Notes: generated by a model not told the origin, from the letters alone. Positions 6,986 to 14,861 are shown, numbered from the stretch's first letter. The stretch: 17,632 nucleotides of DNA from Actinomycetota bacterium (GCA_947463335.1 CANHRF010000007.1:1-17632); one strand, 5' to 3'. Numbers and translations are program-made.

Positions 6986-7699
6986 TCAATTCATAAAGCG
7001 AGCATTGGCTGCCACCACGGTGATGGTCAGAGCGGAGATCTTCTTAATTTCGCCGGTTATTGCGCGCACAACACCGTTGTGGGTAAACGATCCACCCCAA
7101 GTTGTAATCAGGACTACGGGATAGGTCCCCGGAGTTGAAAATGCGTGGGTCACTTTTCCATTAGGAAATGGCCCACCTGCATCAGTTGTATTTATAAAAG
7201 TGCCATCACCAAAAGCCCAAGTAAATGAAGGACGCATATTTACATCGATTACCTCGCCGATCAGATCAACCTTGGTGCGAAAAGTCGACGGTGTATCGCT
7301 CCAGAAGTAAACCGGAACATTTATCAATGGTTGAAAACTTGGCTGATATGAAATACCAATAGTCGGAAGAGATTTGCTTATCCGATCGCTAAGGGAAGTT
7401 GCAGCGACCGGTTTCGGTGCGGTCTTCTTTGGCGCAGTCACCTTCTTTGGAGCTACCGACTTGGGTTTGGTAACAACCTTTGGTTTAGCAACTACCTTTG
7501 GTTTGGGCAGAACTTTTGGCTTCGTTGTTGGCTTTGGTTTAGCGCTCGCTTTTGGCCCGCTACCTTTACGTGCTTCAAAGATCAATTCGCCTTCTTGGGT
7601 GTAGACATCCACACATGCGCTTTCACAATCTGCAGCGCTGCTGGAATTTATTGGGATCAAAGAGAGTATTGCGATTAAGACGAGGGCTTTTGCTTTCAT
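6986..7699 (-). CDS. Secreted PKD-domain protein with Lys/Pro-rich linker
   Basis: A 237-residue exported protein. Residues 1-22 are a Sec signal peptide (MKAKALVLIAILSLIPINSS) with likely cleavage after SSAA. A short segment with two Cys follows (DCESACVDVY). Residues 46-100 are a linker of KPK/APKK repeats, the type that can cross the cell wall. The C-terminal part contains a PKD-like beta sandwich with the signature SFTWAFGDGT, then THAFSTPGTYPVVLITTWGG. PKD domains mediate protein or polysaccharide contacts outside the cell; the ligand here is unknown. There is no lipobox and no LPxTG signal. Start: TATCTT (7707-7712) ends seven bases before the ATG at 7699, so a leaderless mRNA is plausible, and no Shine-Dalgarno is seen. 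The DUF4192 gene follows with stop and start touching. Confidence 0.82.
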   Translation of the reverse strand: MKAKALVLIAILSLIPINSSSAADCESACVDVYTQEGELIFEARKGSGPKASAKPKPTTKPKVLPKPKVVAKPKVVTKPKSVAPKKVTAPKKTAPKPVAATSLSDRISKSLPTIGISYQPSFQPLINVPVYFWSDTPSTFRTKVDLIGEVIDVNMRPSFTWAFGDGTFINTTDAGGPFPNGKVTHAFSTPGTYPVVLITTWGGSFTHNGVVRAITGEIKKISALTITVVAANARFMN

Positions 7700-7778
7700 C
7701 TGGCGGAAGATAGAACGTTAAGGAGGCTCTCAGCCCTTTAAGTTAGATAACTGTGGATAGGTGTGAGAAAGTAGCGTT

Positions 7779-8246
7779 ATGGCTGCGCGCGATGGTGATG
7801 GATGGATCGAATGCACCTGCGGCAGTAAACACTGGGGCTTAAATGGCGCAGCCGGTCTTTTAATTTATCGAGATGGCGCAATACTTCTGCAACATCGCGC
7901 ACCTTGGGTTCATAACGGTGACACTTGGGGTATTCCCGGTGGCGCACGTGATTCACACGAAACAATTATTGAAGGCGCAATTCGCGAAGCCGTTGAAGAG
8001 ACCGGCATTGATCCACAATGCCTGACTGCTCGAGATACCCACACCGATAACCACGGTACGTGGAGCTACGAGACGGTTATTGCAGAAGCGAACGAGAAAT
8101 TAGAAGCGCACGAGTTAAATGATGAATCCCACGAAGTTAAATGGGTCTTATTTGCGGATGTAATCCGCTTGCCACTGCATCCCAGCTTTGCCGCTTCGTG
8201 GCCAGCGCTAAGAAGTAAGATCGAGAATCTGATCGCACCAAGTTAA
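7779..8246 (+). CDS. Nudix hydrolase
   Basis: A 155-residue pyrophosphohydrolase that cleaves nucleoside diphosphates linked to another moiety, with Mg or Mn held by the Nudix helix. The box G-x5-E-x7-R-E-x2-E-E-x-G is complete at residues 55-77: G55 and E61, then REAVEETGI with R69, E70, E73 and E74. The core opens with GAAGLLIYRDGAILLQHRA (23-41) and WGIPGG. The N-terminal segment WIECTCGSKHWG has two Cys close together, a small feature seen in some actinobacterial members. The true substrate cannot be read from the sequence; ADP-ribose or oxidised dNTP activity is possible. It is divergent from the PKD-protein gene, and its last 39 bases overlap the 3' end of the opposite hmuV gene. The Shine-Dalgarno is weak, so the start at 7779 rests on the reading frame and the first ATG. 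Confidence 0.88.
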   Translation: MAARDGDGWIECTCGSKHWGLNGAAGLLIYRDGAILLQHRAPWVHNGDTWGIPGGARDSHETIIEGAIREAVEETGIDPQCLTARDTHTDNHGTWSYETVIAEANEKLEAHELNDESHEVKWVLFADVIRLPLHPSFAASWPALRSKIENLIAPS

Positions 8247-8822
8247 CTTCTCAACCTCGCTGTGTACGACGAGAATTACTACCTTTCCGGATGCGCGAAG
8301 TTGCTTAAATATCTCAATCAAAACCGCTTTACTTGCCAAATCCTGCCCCGAGAATGGTTCGTCAAAGAGGTAAATCACCGCATCTTGCAAGAGCGTGCGC
8401 GCGATTTCAACGCGTTGAATCTGACCTACAGAAAGATTGGTCACCGGCATATCTAGCAATTCACTAAGACCAAGTTGTTCAGCGACTTGATCGATATCTG
8501 TTCTGGATTTATTGGCAAATCCCAAAGCAAGTACTTCGCAAACTTTCATGGGCGCCCAGAAGGTACGTTCTTGCAGCGCCATACTTCGCAGCCCTGCTTG
8601 TTCGCGATCGCTTAATTCGAGCAGATCACGGCCGTTTATCGAGATCGACCCGCTGTAACTTTTAAGGTCTCCGGCAATTGTCAGCAGCAGCGAGCTCTTG
8701 CCACAACCATTGGGTCCGACAATTGCGCTGATAGTTGAAGTAGCAAAAGATGCGTTTAACTTTGAGAATATGGCCCGCTCGTTGCGCAGCAAAGTTAAGT
8801 CTTGGATCTTGATCATCTCCAT
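8208..8822 (-). CDS. hmuV: Haem-type ABC importer ATPase (HmuV-like), compact
   Basis: The ATPase that powers the importer formed with the two upstream genes, on the cytoplasmic face of the membrane. All catalytic motifs are present: Walker A GPNGCGKS (36-43), Q-loop Q84, signature LSVGQIQR (130-137), Walker B VIYLFDEP (149-156) and H-loop H187 in VVHS. At 204 residues it is about 50 shorter than typical FecE/BtuD/HmuV proteins, because it ends soon after the H-loop and lacks the usual C-terminal tail. The ATG at 8822 overlaps the permease stop by 10 bases and has AAGGCGG at a good distance. A second ATG (8816) sits in a classic ATGA overlap and would remove two residues. The haem assignment comes from the binding protein, not from this subunit. 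Confidence 0.88.
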   Translation of the reverse strand: MEMIKIQDLTLLRNERAIFSKLNASFATSTISAIVGPNGCGKSSLLLTIAGDLKSYSGSISINGRDLLELSDREQAGLRSMALQERTFWAPMKVCEVLALGFANKSRTDIDQVAEQLGLSELLDMPVTNLSVGQIQRVEIARTLLQDAVIYLFDEPFSGQDLASKAVLIEIFKQLRASGKVVILVVHSEVEKLTWCDQILDLTS

Positions 8823-9787
8823 GACAGAGCCGCCTTACGCACCAGAAGAATCAGAATTGGTGCACCCAAGAGCGAAGTAATTAGACCGATCGGTAATTCA
8901 TAAGGCGGCAGCGCACTGCGAGCGATCGTGTCACCGATGACAAGAATCAAAGCCCCAATCAATGATGAAGCGATCGTTAGAACTCTATTCCTGCCGCCAA
9001 AGGTGATGCGGGCAATGTGTGGAGCGGCTAGCGCTAAGAATGAGATCGAACCAACTGTGCTGACGCTTACCGCAACCAATAAACCAATTATCAGAAATGC
9101 TTTTATACGAATGCTTTTCGGAGAAAGGCCCAAGTGGCGCACGGAGATATCGCCAAGTGTAAGTAAATCCAATTGTGGGGCGATCTTGAAGGCGAGCAAG
9201 AGACACAACAGAAATACCGGAGCGATTATCAGCAGGTTATCCGCAGTTGCCAGCGCAATTGAGCCAAGTGACCAGAAAGAGATTGAGCGGATTTCGGGAT
9301 TATTTGTAGAAGCAATTAACAGACCAACTATCGCTGACAAGAACGCTGATGTACCGATTCCGATAATGATGAGAGCGCTAACCGAGCGCGCCCAGGTAAA
9401 TGTTAAAGCCGTGGCAATCAGCGCGCCGCAAGTTGCGAATAGAACTGCGGAAAGCGAACCAATGCTTACTAAGTTAAACAAGATGCCAATTACAACGCCA
9501 AGACTGGCACCTGCTGAGGTTCCGAGAATCGCTGGATCTGCCAGCGGATTATTAGCAGCAGATTGCGCAATAGCACCGGCCAACCCAAGTGATGCTCCGA
9601 TCAGCAACGCTACAAGAATGCGCGGAACTCTGATCTCCCAGAGAATTAAATGGTTAATACTCGTGTTGTCATAACCCGGGTTAAAGAGGTACTTCCAAAT
9701 GTTTTCAATTTCGGTAGCGCCCAGCACTAGCGAGACTGCAATAGCTAAAGTAAGTGCGATGGCCAGTGATGTAAAACGTAACTTCAT
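8813..9787 (-). CDS. hmuU: FecCD-family ABC importer permease (HmuU-like)
   Basis: The 324-residue integral membrane subunit of a type II importer. It has about nine or ten hydrophobic segments and the FecCD landmarks: WEIRVPRILVALLIGASLGL (50-69), AIAQSAANNPLADPAILGTS (72-91), then the cytoplasmic coupling region GLSPKSIRIKAF, and near the end SFLALAAPHIAR and the PYELPIGLITSLLGAPIL-type closing helix. Such permeases carry haem, siderophores or cobalamin; the partner binding protein points to haem. The ATG at 9787 forms an ATGA overlap with the stop of hmuT. Its own stop overlaps hmuV, so the three genes should be translated together from one mRNA. Confidence 0.9.
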   Translation of the reverse strand: MKLRFTSLAIALTLAIAVSLVLGATEIENIWKYLFNPGYDNTSINHLILWEIRVPRILVALLIGASLGLAGAIAQSAANNPLADPAILGTSAGASLGVVIGILFNLVSIGSLSAVLFATCGALIATALTFTWARSVSALIIIGIGTSAFLSAIVGLLIASTNNPEIRSISFWSLGSIALATADNLLIIAPVFLLCLLLAFKIAPQLDLLTLGDISVRHLGLSPKSIRIKAFLIIGLLVAVSVSTVGSISFLALAAPHIARITFGGRNRVLTIASSLIGALILVIGDTIARSALPPYELPIGLITSLLGAPILILLVRKAALSWR

Positions 9788-10701
9788 TTGGTCAGCTCAT
9801 CTACTGACGCAGCCATCTGCTTTAACAAATCAGGAGTACGTGGCCCAAAGGAGAGCAAGAGCGAATCATCAACGGCGAGAACACGTCCCGCTTTACCCGC
9901 TGCGGTCTGAGCGATTCCAGGCAGATTACGTAAGCCCGTGACTCCCCCAACAGATGCCAGACCTTTAGTCATTACGAGAATTACATCTGGATTAAGTTCT
10001 GCCAATACTTCCGCGTTCACTGGAGTAAATGGATCTTTGGAAAAACCCGCGCCGATATCAACGCAATTGATCGCTGAAATCAAAGAATCTGCGCCAGAAC
10101 CGGCACCACCGAGAAGATAGATGGAATTTCCGCCACGCAGATAGAGAAAGAGCATCCTGACTTTTCTATCTTCCTGCTTCAAATCTGTGAGAGCAGAATT
10201 AATCTTCTTGCTTAACTGATCCCCCGCTGAGTTCGCACCGAGCGCAGTGGCGATATCCGTGATCTTTAAGTTGATATCAGCAAGCGTCCAAGCCTGACGG
10301 ATCTGAACAACTCTTATTCCGCTATCACGCAGAACCTGTATTGCTGAAAGCGGACCGGTTGCATCATCGATCAGAACCAGATCAGGGTTTAACTTCAGAA
10401 TATTCTCAGCAACTACCTGATGGCCAGATGTAACGATCGGAATATCTTTGAGTTCTTCTTCCGTACTTGCGATATCTCGTCCAATTAAATTAGCTTTCAA
10501 ACCAAGTGCAGTGACTATCTCTGCTGAACCATTGGCCAACGCGATAACTCGATTTGCAGATGCGGTTTGACCCGCGGCGATGCTCACCGCTTTCGCTTCA
10601 TTAATCTCAATCGCAACTGGTTGTGTTGTAGAACACCCAACCAAGAAAAGCGATGTTGCAATTGCTACATAAAGCTTCGTAGTTTTTAGGTTCCTGGCCA
10701 C
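9784..10701 (-). CDS. hmuT: Haem ABC transporter substrate-binding lipoprotein (HmuT-like)
   Basis: A 305-residue surface lipoprotein that captures the ligand and delivers it to HmuU. It has a signal peptide with lipobox FLVGC (lipidated C23), a RVIALANGSAEIVTALGL opening typical of the two-lobed metal-chelate-binding fold, NILKLNPDLVLIDD, and a linker helix. The C-terminal part, LASVGGVTGLRNLPGIAQT followed by LLLSFGPRTPDLL, is very like HmuT haem-binding proteins and unlike cobalamin or ferric-siderophore ones. The region where HmuT/ShuT proteins place their haem-ligating Tyr reads TSGHQVVAEN, with a His and no Tyr, so the axial ligand may differ. The start is GTG at 10701 with GAGAAG eight bases upstream. 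An imperfect dyad (10727-10750) lies in the shared divergent region. Confidence 0.88.
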   Translation of the reverse strand: MARNLKTTKLYVAIATSLFLVGCSTTQPVAIEINEAKAVSIAAGQTASANRVIALANGSAEIVTALGLKANLIGRDIASTEEELKDIPIVTSGHQVVAENILKLNPDLVLIDDATGPLSAIQVLRDSGIRVVQIRQAWTLADINLKITDIATALGANSAGDQLSKKINSALTDLKQEDRKVRMLFLYLRGGNSIYLLGGAGSGADSLISAINCVDIGAGFSKDPFTPVNAEVLAELNPDVILVMTKGLASVGGVTGLRNLPGIAQTAAGKAGRVLAVDDSLLLSFGPRTPDLLKQMAASVDELTK

Positions 10702-10726
10702 GGCGATATCTTCTCAATTTTTTACC

Positions 10727-10750
10727 TGACAGATGTGGGTGGGTTGTCGG
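10727..10750. promoter_or_regulatory. Possible operator dyad between hmuT and the secreted-protein pair
   Basis: CTGACA (10727-10732) and TGTCGG (10745-10750) form an imperfect inverted repeat (one mismatch, 12-base spacer) in the 84-base divergent region. Its centre is about 38 bases from the hmuT start and 47 from the divergent start. It does not look like a Fur or DtxR/IdeR box. The call rests only on symmetry and position. Confidence 0.25.
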
Positions 10751-10773
10751 ATAAGCGCAGCTAGAGATAAAAG

Positions 10774-10779
10774 TAGGGT
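10774..10779 (+). promoter_or_regulatory. -10 element of the secreted-protein pair (leaderless)
   Basis: TAGGGT (TAnnnT) ends six bases (TTTCAC) before the ATG at 10786, and no Shine-Dalgarno is present. This predicts a leaderless mRNA. No good -35 is seen at 16-18 bases, so an activator may be needed or the call may be wrong. Confidence 0.45.
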
Positions 10780-10785
10780 TTTCAC

Positions 10786-11310
10786 ATGCGTTTAAAGGTT
10801 CTGATATCAACTGGGATCTGTGTAACGCTTGCGCTCACATCAACTGCTCTTCCGGCTCACGGATCGCAAAAGCCGCAAGTAGTGAAGGGCCAATTTGGCG
10901 AATCAATTAGCGCTTATGCACAGAACATAACCGCTGATAAGAGCGGGCGTGCTCGGATCGTGGTCACCGGAAGAGGATTTGATGAAACTGTTGGAATCTA
11001 TTTGGCATATTGCGTAATGCCAAAATCTGGTCAAGCACCTACGCCTTGTGATGGTGGCGTAAATAAAGCAGGAATCGGTGGAGCGTCTTACTGGATCTCA
11101 TCAAATGCCCCACCATATGCCGCCAATTTGGTTGATCCATTCCGCGCCGGCGGAAGATTTACAAAAACCGTTCAAGTTTCTGAACGGATCGGAAAGATTG
11201 ATTGTCGAAAAAATACTTGTGCTTTAACAGTTAGATCAGATCATCTACGTGAAGGAGATAGATCACGTGATCTATATATTCCGGTCACATTTAAGAAAAG
11301 GATAAAGTAA
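10786..11310 (+). CDS. Secreted single-domain protein, neocarzinostatin-like / HtaA-associated domain
   Basis: A 174-residue exported protein with a Sec signal peptide (residues 1-26, cleavage near LPAHG). The rest is one beta-rich domain: ITADKSGRARIVVTGRGFDE, then GIYLAYCVMPKSGQAPTPC, GGASYWISSNAPPYAANLV, FRAGGRF, IDCRKNTCALTVRSDHLRE and DRSRDLYIPVTF. Four Cys (76, 88, 140, 145) suggest two disulfides; the second loop, C-x4-C, has the spacing of neocarzinostatin. I recall the same GIYxAxC...WISSNPPxY...TRADHTRxxDRSQD pattern in actinobacterial HtaA haem-binding surface proteins, and the neighbouring hmuTUV operon fits that. A haem relay or accessory role is inferred; direct haem binding is not shown. 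There is no membrane anchor or sorting signal. It ends in TAATG, overlapping the start of the next gene by one base. Confidence 0.75.
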   Translation: MRLKVLISTGICVTLALTSTALPAHGSQKPQVVKGQFGESISAYAQNITADKSGRARIVVTGRGFDETVGIYLAYCVMPKSGQAPTPCDGGVNKAGIGGASYWISSNAPPYAANLVDPFRAGGRFTKTVQVSERIGKIDCRKNTCALTVRSDHLREGDRSRDLYIPVTFKKRIK

Positions 11311-12299
11311 TGAAGAAGCTAGCCTTGTTTATATCAATTTTCGCACTCGCTCTGCCGGTCGTTAGCGCACCAAGTGCCAGCGCTGAAACATTTAAGTTTC
11401 AAAGCGGCCCATTAACTAATCTTGATCCAGCCGGGGCGACAATCAATGGTGGTTTTACTACATTTACGACAAAGGGCGGAATGTATATTCAGCAATGCAT
11501 CGCACCTGTTGCTGGCGCGCGTCCCGCCACTTGCAGCGATGATTTGCAATTATGGGTTACTACCAAGGGAGAAGTTGGTTCAGTAATTTCAACTGGACCG
11601 ATCGCCTTTAAGGTCGCCGCACAAATTACCGGACGTGGCACTACCGTTGATTGCACTAAGACTTCTTGCGGGCTCTTCTTCCGTTTAGACCGCACCGCAG
11701 GTGCGGATACCAGCGAAGATTTATTCCTTCCGATCACATTCCGCGCAGGTGTGGCAGCCCCGTTGCTTCCAGCTGATGTAATTAGAGTGACTTTGAATGC
11801 AGCGCCTTTAATCCGCAACGTTCCAACCAACTTGCCATATCGTCAGAGTGCGCAAATTGTTGCAACTTCGTTATCTGGATTACCCGTAACGCTAACTTCA
11901 CTGACCCCAGAATGTTCTTATGCAAATGGTGTTCTGACTGCGCTAAAGGGAGCCGGGCAATGTGCGCTTTCTCATCGCACCGCCGGTAACGATAAATTCG
12001 CAGCAAGTTCTGCTACCTATCCATTTATTCTGCAACCAGGATCTCAGAGTATTGAGCGCCCAGGAAAGAGACTTCTGATTGGGAAAGCCAGAGCCTTTCC
12101 AACTGAAACGAGTTTTGGTTCACCAATTACTTACAAGAGTTTGAGCAAGAATTGTCGAGTTGATTTGAACCTTATCGAAGCGCTAGAAAAAGGTGGTACT
12201 TGCACCGTCTTAGCAACAGCTCCCGCGAAAGAGGGAATGTGGCGCGAGATGTCCGTTCAGTTAAAAGTTTTAGTAAGCGCCTTGACTCCAAGGAGATAA
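11310..12299 (+). CDS. Secreted paralogue: neocarzinostatin-like domain plus two Cys-pair repeats
   Basis: A 329-residue exported protein with a signal peptide (residues 1-25, cleavage after ASA). Residues 26-147 look like a diverged copy of the domain in the upstream gene: MYIQQCIAPVAGARPATC, VDCTKTSCGLFFRLDRTA and DLFLPITF stand in the same order, and its Cys (63/75 and 115/120) have exactly the same spacing. The WISSN segment is lost. Residues 155-325 hold two Ig-like repeats, each with a Cys pair 16 apart (C202/C218 and C282/C298) in a SLxxxCxx...ALxxxGxC pattern. There is no clear anchor. AAAGGA upstream and the one-base TAATG overlap imply translation coupled to the first gene. The last 43 bases overlap the convergent TetR gene. 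Function is unknown; a surface role next to haem uptake is inferred. Confidence 0.75.
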   Translation: MKKLALFISIFALALPVVSAPSASAETFKFQSGPLTNLDPAGATINGGFTTFTTKGGMYIQQCIAPVAGARPATCSDDLQLWVTTKGEVGSVISTGPIAFKVAAQITGRGTTVDCTKTSCGLFFRLDRTAGADTSEDLFLPITFRAGVAAPLLPADVIRVTLNAAPLIRNVPTNLPYRQSAQIVATSLSGLPVTLTSLTPECSYANGVLTALKGAGQCALSHRTAGNDKFAASSATYPFILQPGSQSIERPGKRLLIGKARAFPTETSFGSPITYKSLSKNCRVDLNLIEALEKGGTCTVLATAPAKEGMWREMSVQLKVLVSALTPRR

Positions 12300-12853
12300 A
12301 ACTCAGTAGTCAGAGCGATCTCATCGGCTGCATCAGCAGCACCGGATTCGATTCGGCGAGTTGCAACATCTGTAACCGCCTGTAACTGCGAGAGCGCTCG
12401 TGCGGTATCTGTGATGCCAAGTTCGGAGAGAGTCTTACTTAACGGCGCAAGCATCTGGCGGTGGGCGGTGGCGATCTCAGCGCTGCGCTCACGAGGCAGA
12501 GTTGTTGCGTGCAGAGATTTAGCCAGCAGGTGGCGCCCATCTGCAACATAATTCAAAGAGGTCTCGATCCAGATTGTCAGAGCAGAAATTGGATCGCTCT
12601 GTTCTTCAATCGCCTTTGCCAACAGTTCTGCGAAGCTCTTTAACTCTTCAATCAGCAGGTCAGCTACTAAATCCTGGCTGCTGGCGAAGTATTCATAAAC
12701 TGAAGTACGAGATAGGCCAGCCCGCGCTGCCACAGCGGCGATTGAAATACTTGCAGAATTCTCTTCCAGCGCGATTTCTGTGGCCGCAGCGATTAATTGA
12801 TTGCGACGCCAATCGCGATGTGAAGCGAGGTTTTCGGTAACAATCTTGGGCAC
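12257..12853 (-). CDS. TetR-family transcriptional regulator
   Basis: A 198-residue repressor-type protein. The N-terminal DNA-binding domain is typical: RRNQLIAAATEIALEE, then SISIAAVAARAGLSRTSVYE and YFASSQDLVADLL. The helical C-terminal domain (about 65-198) would bind an unknown ligand. The frame is open further upstream into the helicase gene, but that extension is not TetR-like. I chose the GTG at 12853 (VPKIVTENL), seven bases (TTTTTTT) after the helicase stop. The Shine-Dalgarno is poor, so translation may depend on coupling to dinG. Its 3' end overlaps the convergent secreted-protein gene by 43 bases. Its target is not evident; it might regulate its own operon or the neighbours, but no matching operator was found. 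Confidence 0.85.
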   Translation of the reverse strand: MPKIVTENLASHRDWRRNQLIAAATEIALEENSASISIAAVAARAGLSRTSVYEYFASSQDLVADLLIEELKSFAELLAKAIEEQSDPISALTIWIETSLNYVADGRHLLAKSLHATTLPRERSAEIATAHRQMLAPLSKTLSELGITDTARALSQLQAVTDVATRRIESGAADAADEIALTTEFYLLGVKALTKTFN

Positions 12854-12860
12854 AAAAAAA

Positions 12861-14855
12861 TTATTCCATGGATTGCGATAGTCGGCGCAGTGAATCAACC
12901 ACCACAGCCCGATCGCTGGTGCGCCAAAGTGGCGGCATCGAGTTAAGTAGGACACTTCCGTAGCGTTTGGTCACAATCCGCGAATCTAAAATCGCCACTA
13001 CCCCGCGATCATCAACACTTCTAATCAAACGCCCAGTTCCCTGAGCCAATAAGAGCGCAGCGCGTGGCAGTGAAACCTGCATAAACCCACTGCCACCTGC
13101 AGCATCGGCTAGCGATGCGCGTGCTGACATAACTGGTTCATCGGGACGGGGAAATGGAATTCGATCTATCGCTACCAAAATACAAGAGTTGCCCGGAACA
13201 TCTACGCCCTGCCAGAGCGACATTGTGCCGAGCAGAATTGATGTCTCATCTTTCGCAAAACGTTCGACAAGTGGACCAACTGCATCACCGCGTTTTTGTG
13301 TGATGATTGTGATCGGCAACTCTTTTAAGACATCGCGCAGATGGGCATCGGCTGCTTCTACGCCGCGCCAAGAGCTAAACAACGCGAGGGTGCGACCACC
13401 GGCAGCATCGATTAACTCACCGAGTTCAGTTAAAACTTCTTGACTTGGTCCATCGCGACCAGGTTCAGGTAAATGCTTTGGCATATATAAAACGCCTTGG
13501 TTAGCAAAATCAAAAGGTGAGCCAACATCGAGCATCTGCACATTGGCCGGATCAATGTCGCCATCTTCGCTCTCAGAATCGGCATCAGATCCAACGACAA
13601 AGCCGATACTGCGCGCCATGGCATCAAAGCCATTGCCCACAGTTAGCGTCGCCGATGTTGCGATCACCGGTGTTTTGGTGAGCAAATTTGTGCGTAGTAC
13701 TTCAGAGACAGATAACGGCGCTAAGTGAAGCGTTGAAAAAGTTGGTTCGTACCAGAGCACGTGGGTATTGCCCATCTTCAATAATTTGCCACAGGTTGTA
13801 TTGATCTCATTTACCGCACCCTTAACGCGGGCGCGTTCGGCGATCGCATCAGAGTCAACGATTTCATCATCGGCGTTAATGATCTGAACAATCGCCGCTG
13901 CCGCCTCTTTTACCTTACGAATCGGCGCCTCTAGCGAAGATGGAATCTCATCTAGCCTGCCTTGCGCGCTGAAATCACCACGAATCTGATCGCCGTAATC
14001 TGCCATTGCATCGTGGAAATTATCAGCGGCTTTGGTTAGCGCATCAGATAACTTGCCTGGCATATGTTTGCGCGCCATTGCTGCAGCGCGAATAACTCGA
14101 GCCGAGGTGAGTTCTTCAGTGACCGCTTGCGTTGTGCGATCCATAAACTCGTGGGCTTCATCGAGAATTACTGCATCGCGCTCAGGCAAGATGGGATGGG
14201 AATCAACGATTTCGATAGCGAGCAAGGTGTGGTTGGTGATCACAACATCTGCAGATTGCGCCTTTGTCTTGGCTTTCGCTGCGAAACATTGTGAACCATA
14301 GTTACATACGTCAGCGCCAACGCATTCGCGCCCCGAAAGTGAATTTGCCGCCCAAACCCGACGGTCTACATCAGGTGCATCATCGCGATCTCCGGATACA
14401 CCTGGCGTCTTCGCCCAAGCGTGTAAGCGCTGCGCATCTTTACCAAGGTGGCTGATCTCCAATAAAACTTCGCCATCTGGATCAGGCTCTTCGGTATTCA
14501 TCTTCTGCAAGCAAACGTAGTTGCCTACGCCTTTGTAAATTCCGTAAGTTATCTCTCGCCCTAGAACTTTTTTCAGCGCGGGAACAACCGCAGGCAAATC
14601 GCGTTCGACTAGCTGACGTTGCAGGGCAAGTGTTGCGGTAGCGACCAATACTTTGCGCCCGTGAACAAGCGCCGGAACCAAGTAAGCAAGCGACTTACCG
14701 GTACCTGTGCCGGCTTGGACCATTAAGTGATGGCGATCGGTGAGCGCATTTGCAACTGCTTCAGCCATTTCAATTTGGCCTTCACGCGGTGCGCCTCCGA
14801 TTGCAGCGACGGCAGCATCGAGCGCTTTTCGCACCTGTGCCGAGAGATCGCTCAT
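12861..14855 (-). CDS. dinG: DinG/YoaA-like iron-sulfur DNA helicase
   Basis: A superfamily 2, XPD-like 5'-3' helicase of 664 residues that unwinds DNA during repair or replication stress. Walker A is QAGTGTGKS (47-55). Four Cys for a 4Fe-4S cluster are present: C115 in NYVCLQK, and C178, C184 and C190 in RECVGADVCNYGSQC. The DEAH box is at 232-235 in VILDEAHEF. The second RecA domain carries SATLTVG, LFSSWRG, LGTMSLWQGVDVPG and QGTGRLIRS. The length and order match actinobacterial DinG-type helicases, which lack the exonuclease domain found in some firmicutes. The ATG at 14855 has TACTGT (14862-14867) six bases upstream and no Shine-Dalgarno, so it is probably leaderless. A TetR gene follows seven bases after the stop. 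Confidence 0.93.
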   Translation of the reverse strand: MSDLSAQVRKALDAAVAAIGGAPREGQIEMAEAVANALTDRHHLMVQAGTGTGKSLAYLVPALVHGRKVLVATATLALQRQLVERDLPAVVPALKKVLGREITYGIYKGVGNYVCLQKMNTEEPDPDGEVLLEISHLGKDAQRLHAWAKTPGVSGDRDDAPDVDRRVWAANSLSGRECVGADVCNYGSQCFAAKAKTKAQSADVVITNHTLLAIEIVDSHPILPERDAVILDEAHEFMDRTTQAVTEELTSARVIRAAAMARKHMPGKLSDALTKAADNFHDAMADYGDQIRGDFSAQGRLDEIPSSLEAPIRKVKEAAAAIVQIINADDEIVDSDAIAERARVKGAVNEINTTCGKLLKMGNTHVLWYEPTFSTLHLAPLSVSEVLRTNLLTKTPVIATSATLTVGNGFDAMARSIGFVVGSDADSESEDGDIDPANVQMLDVGSPFDFANQGVLYMPKHLPEPGRDGPSQEVLTELGELIDAAGGRTLALFSSWRGVEAADAHLRDVLKELPITIITQKRGDAVGPLVERFAKDETSILLGTMSLWQGVDVPGNSCILVAIDRIPFPRPDEPVMSARASLADAAGGSGFMQVSLPRAALLLAQGTGRLIRSVDDRGVVAILDSRIVTKRYGSVLLNSMPPLWRTSDRAVVVDSLRRLSQSME

Positions 14856-14861
14856 AGGCGC

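Noticed and set aside
8928..9674. 248-codon open frame on the plus strand inside hmuU
   Set aside because: It is antisense to a clear FecCD permease, has no family motifs, and has Ser/Thr/Arg-rich content typical of a mirrored membrane-protein gene.
12854..12955. N-terminal extension of the TetR frame into dinG
   Set aside because: The extra residues are unlike TetR proteins and lie wholly within the dinG coding end; the GTG at 12853 gives the normal length.
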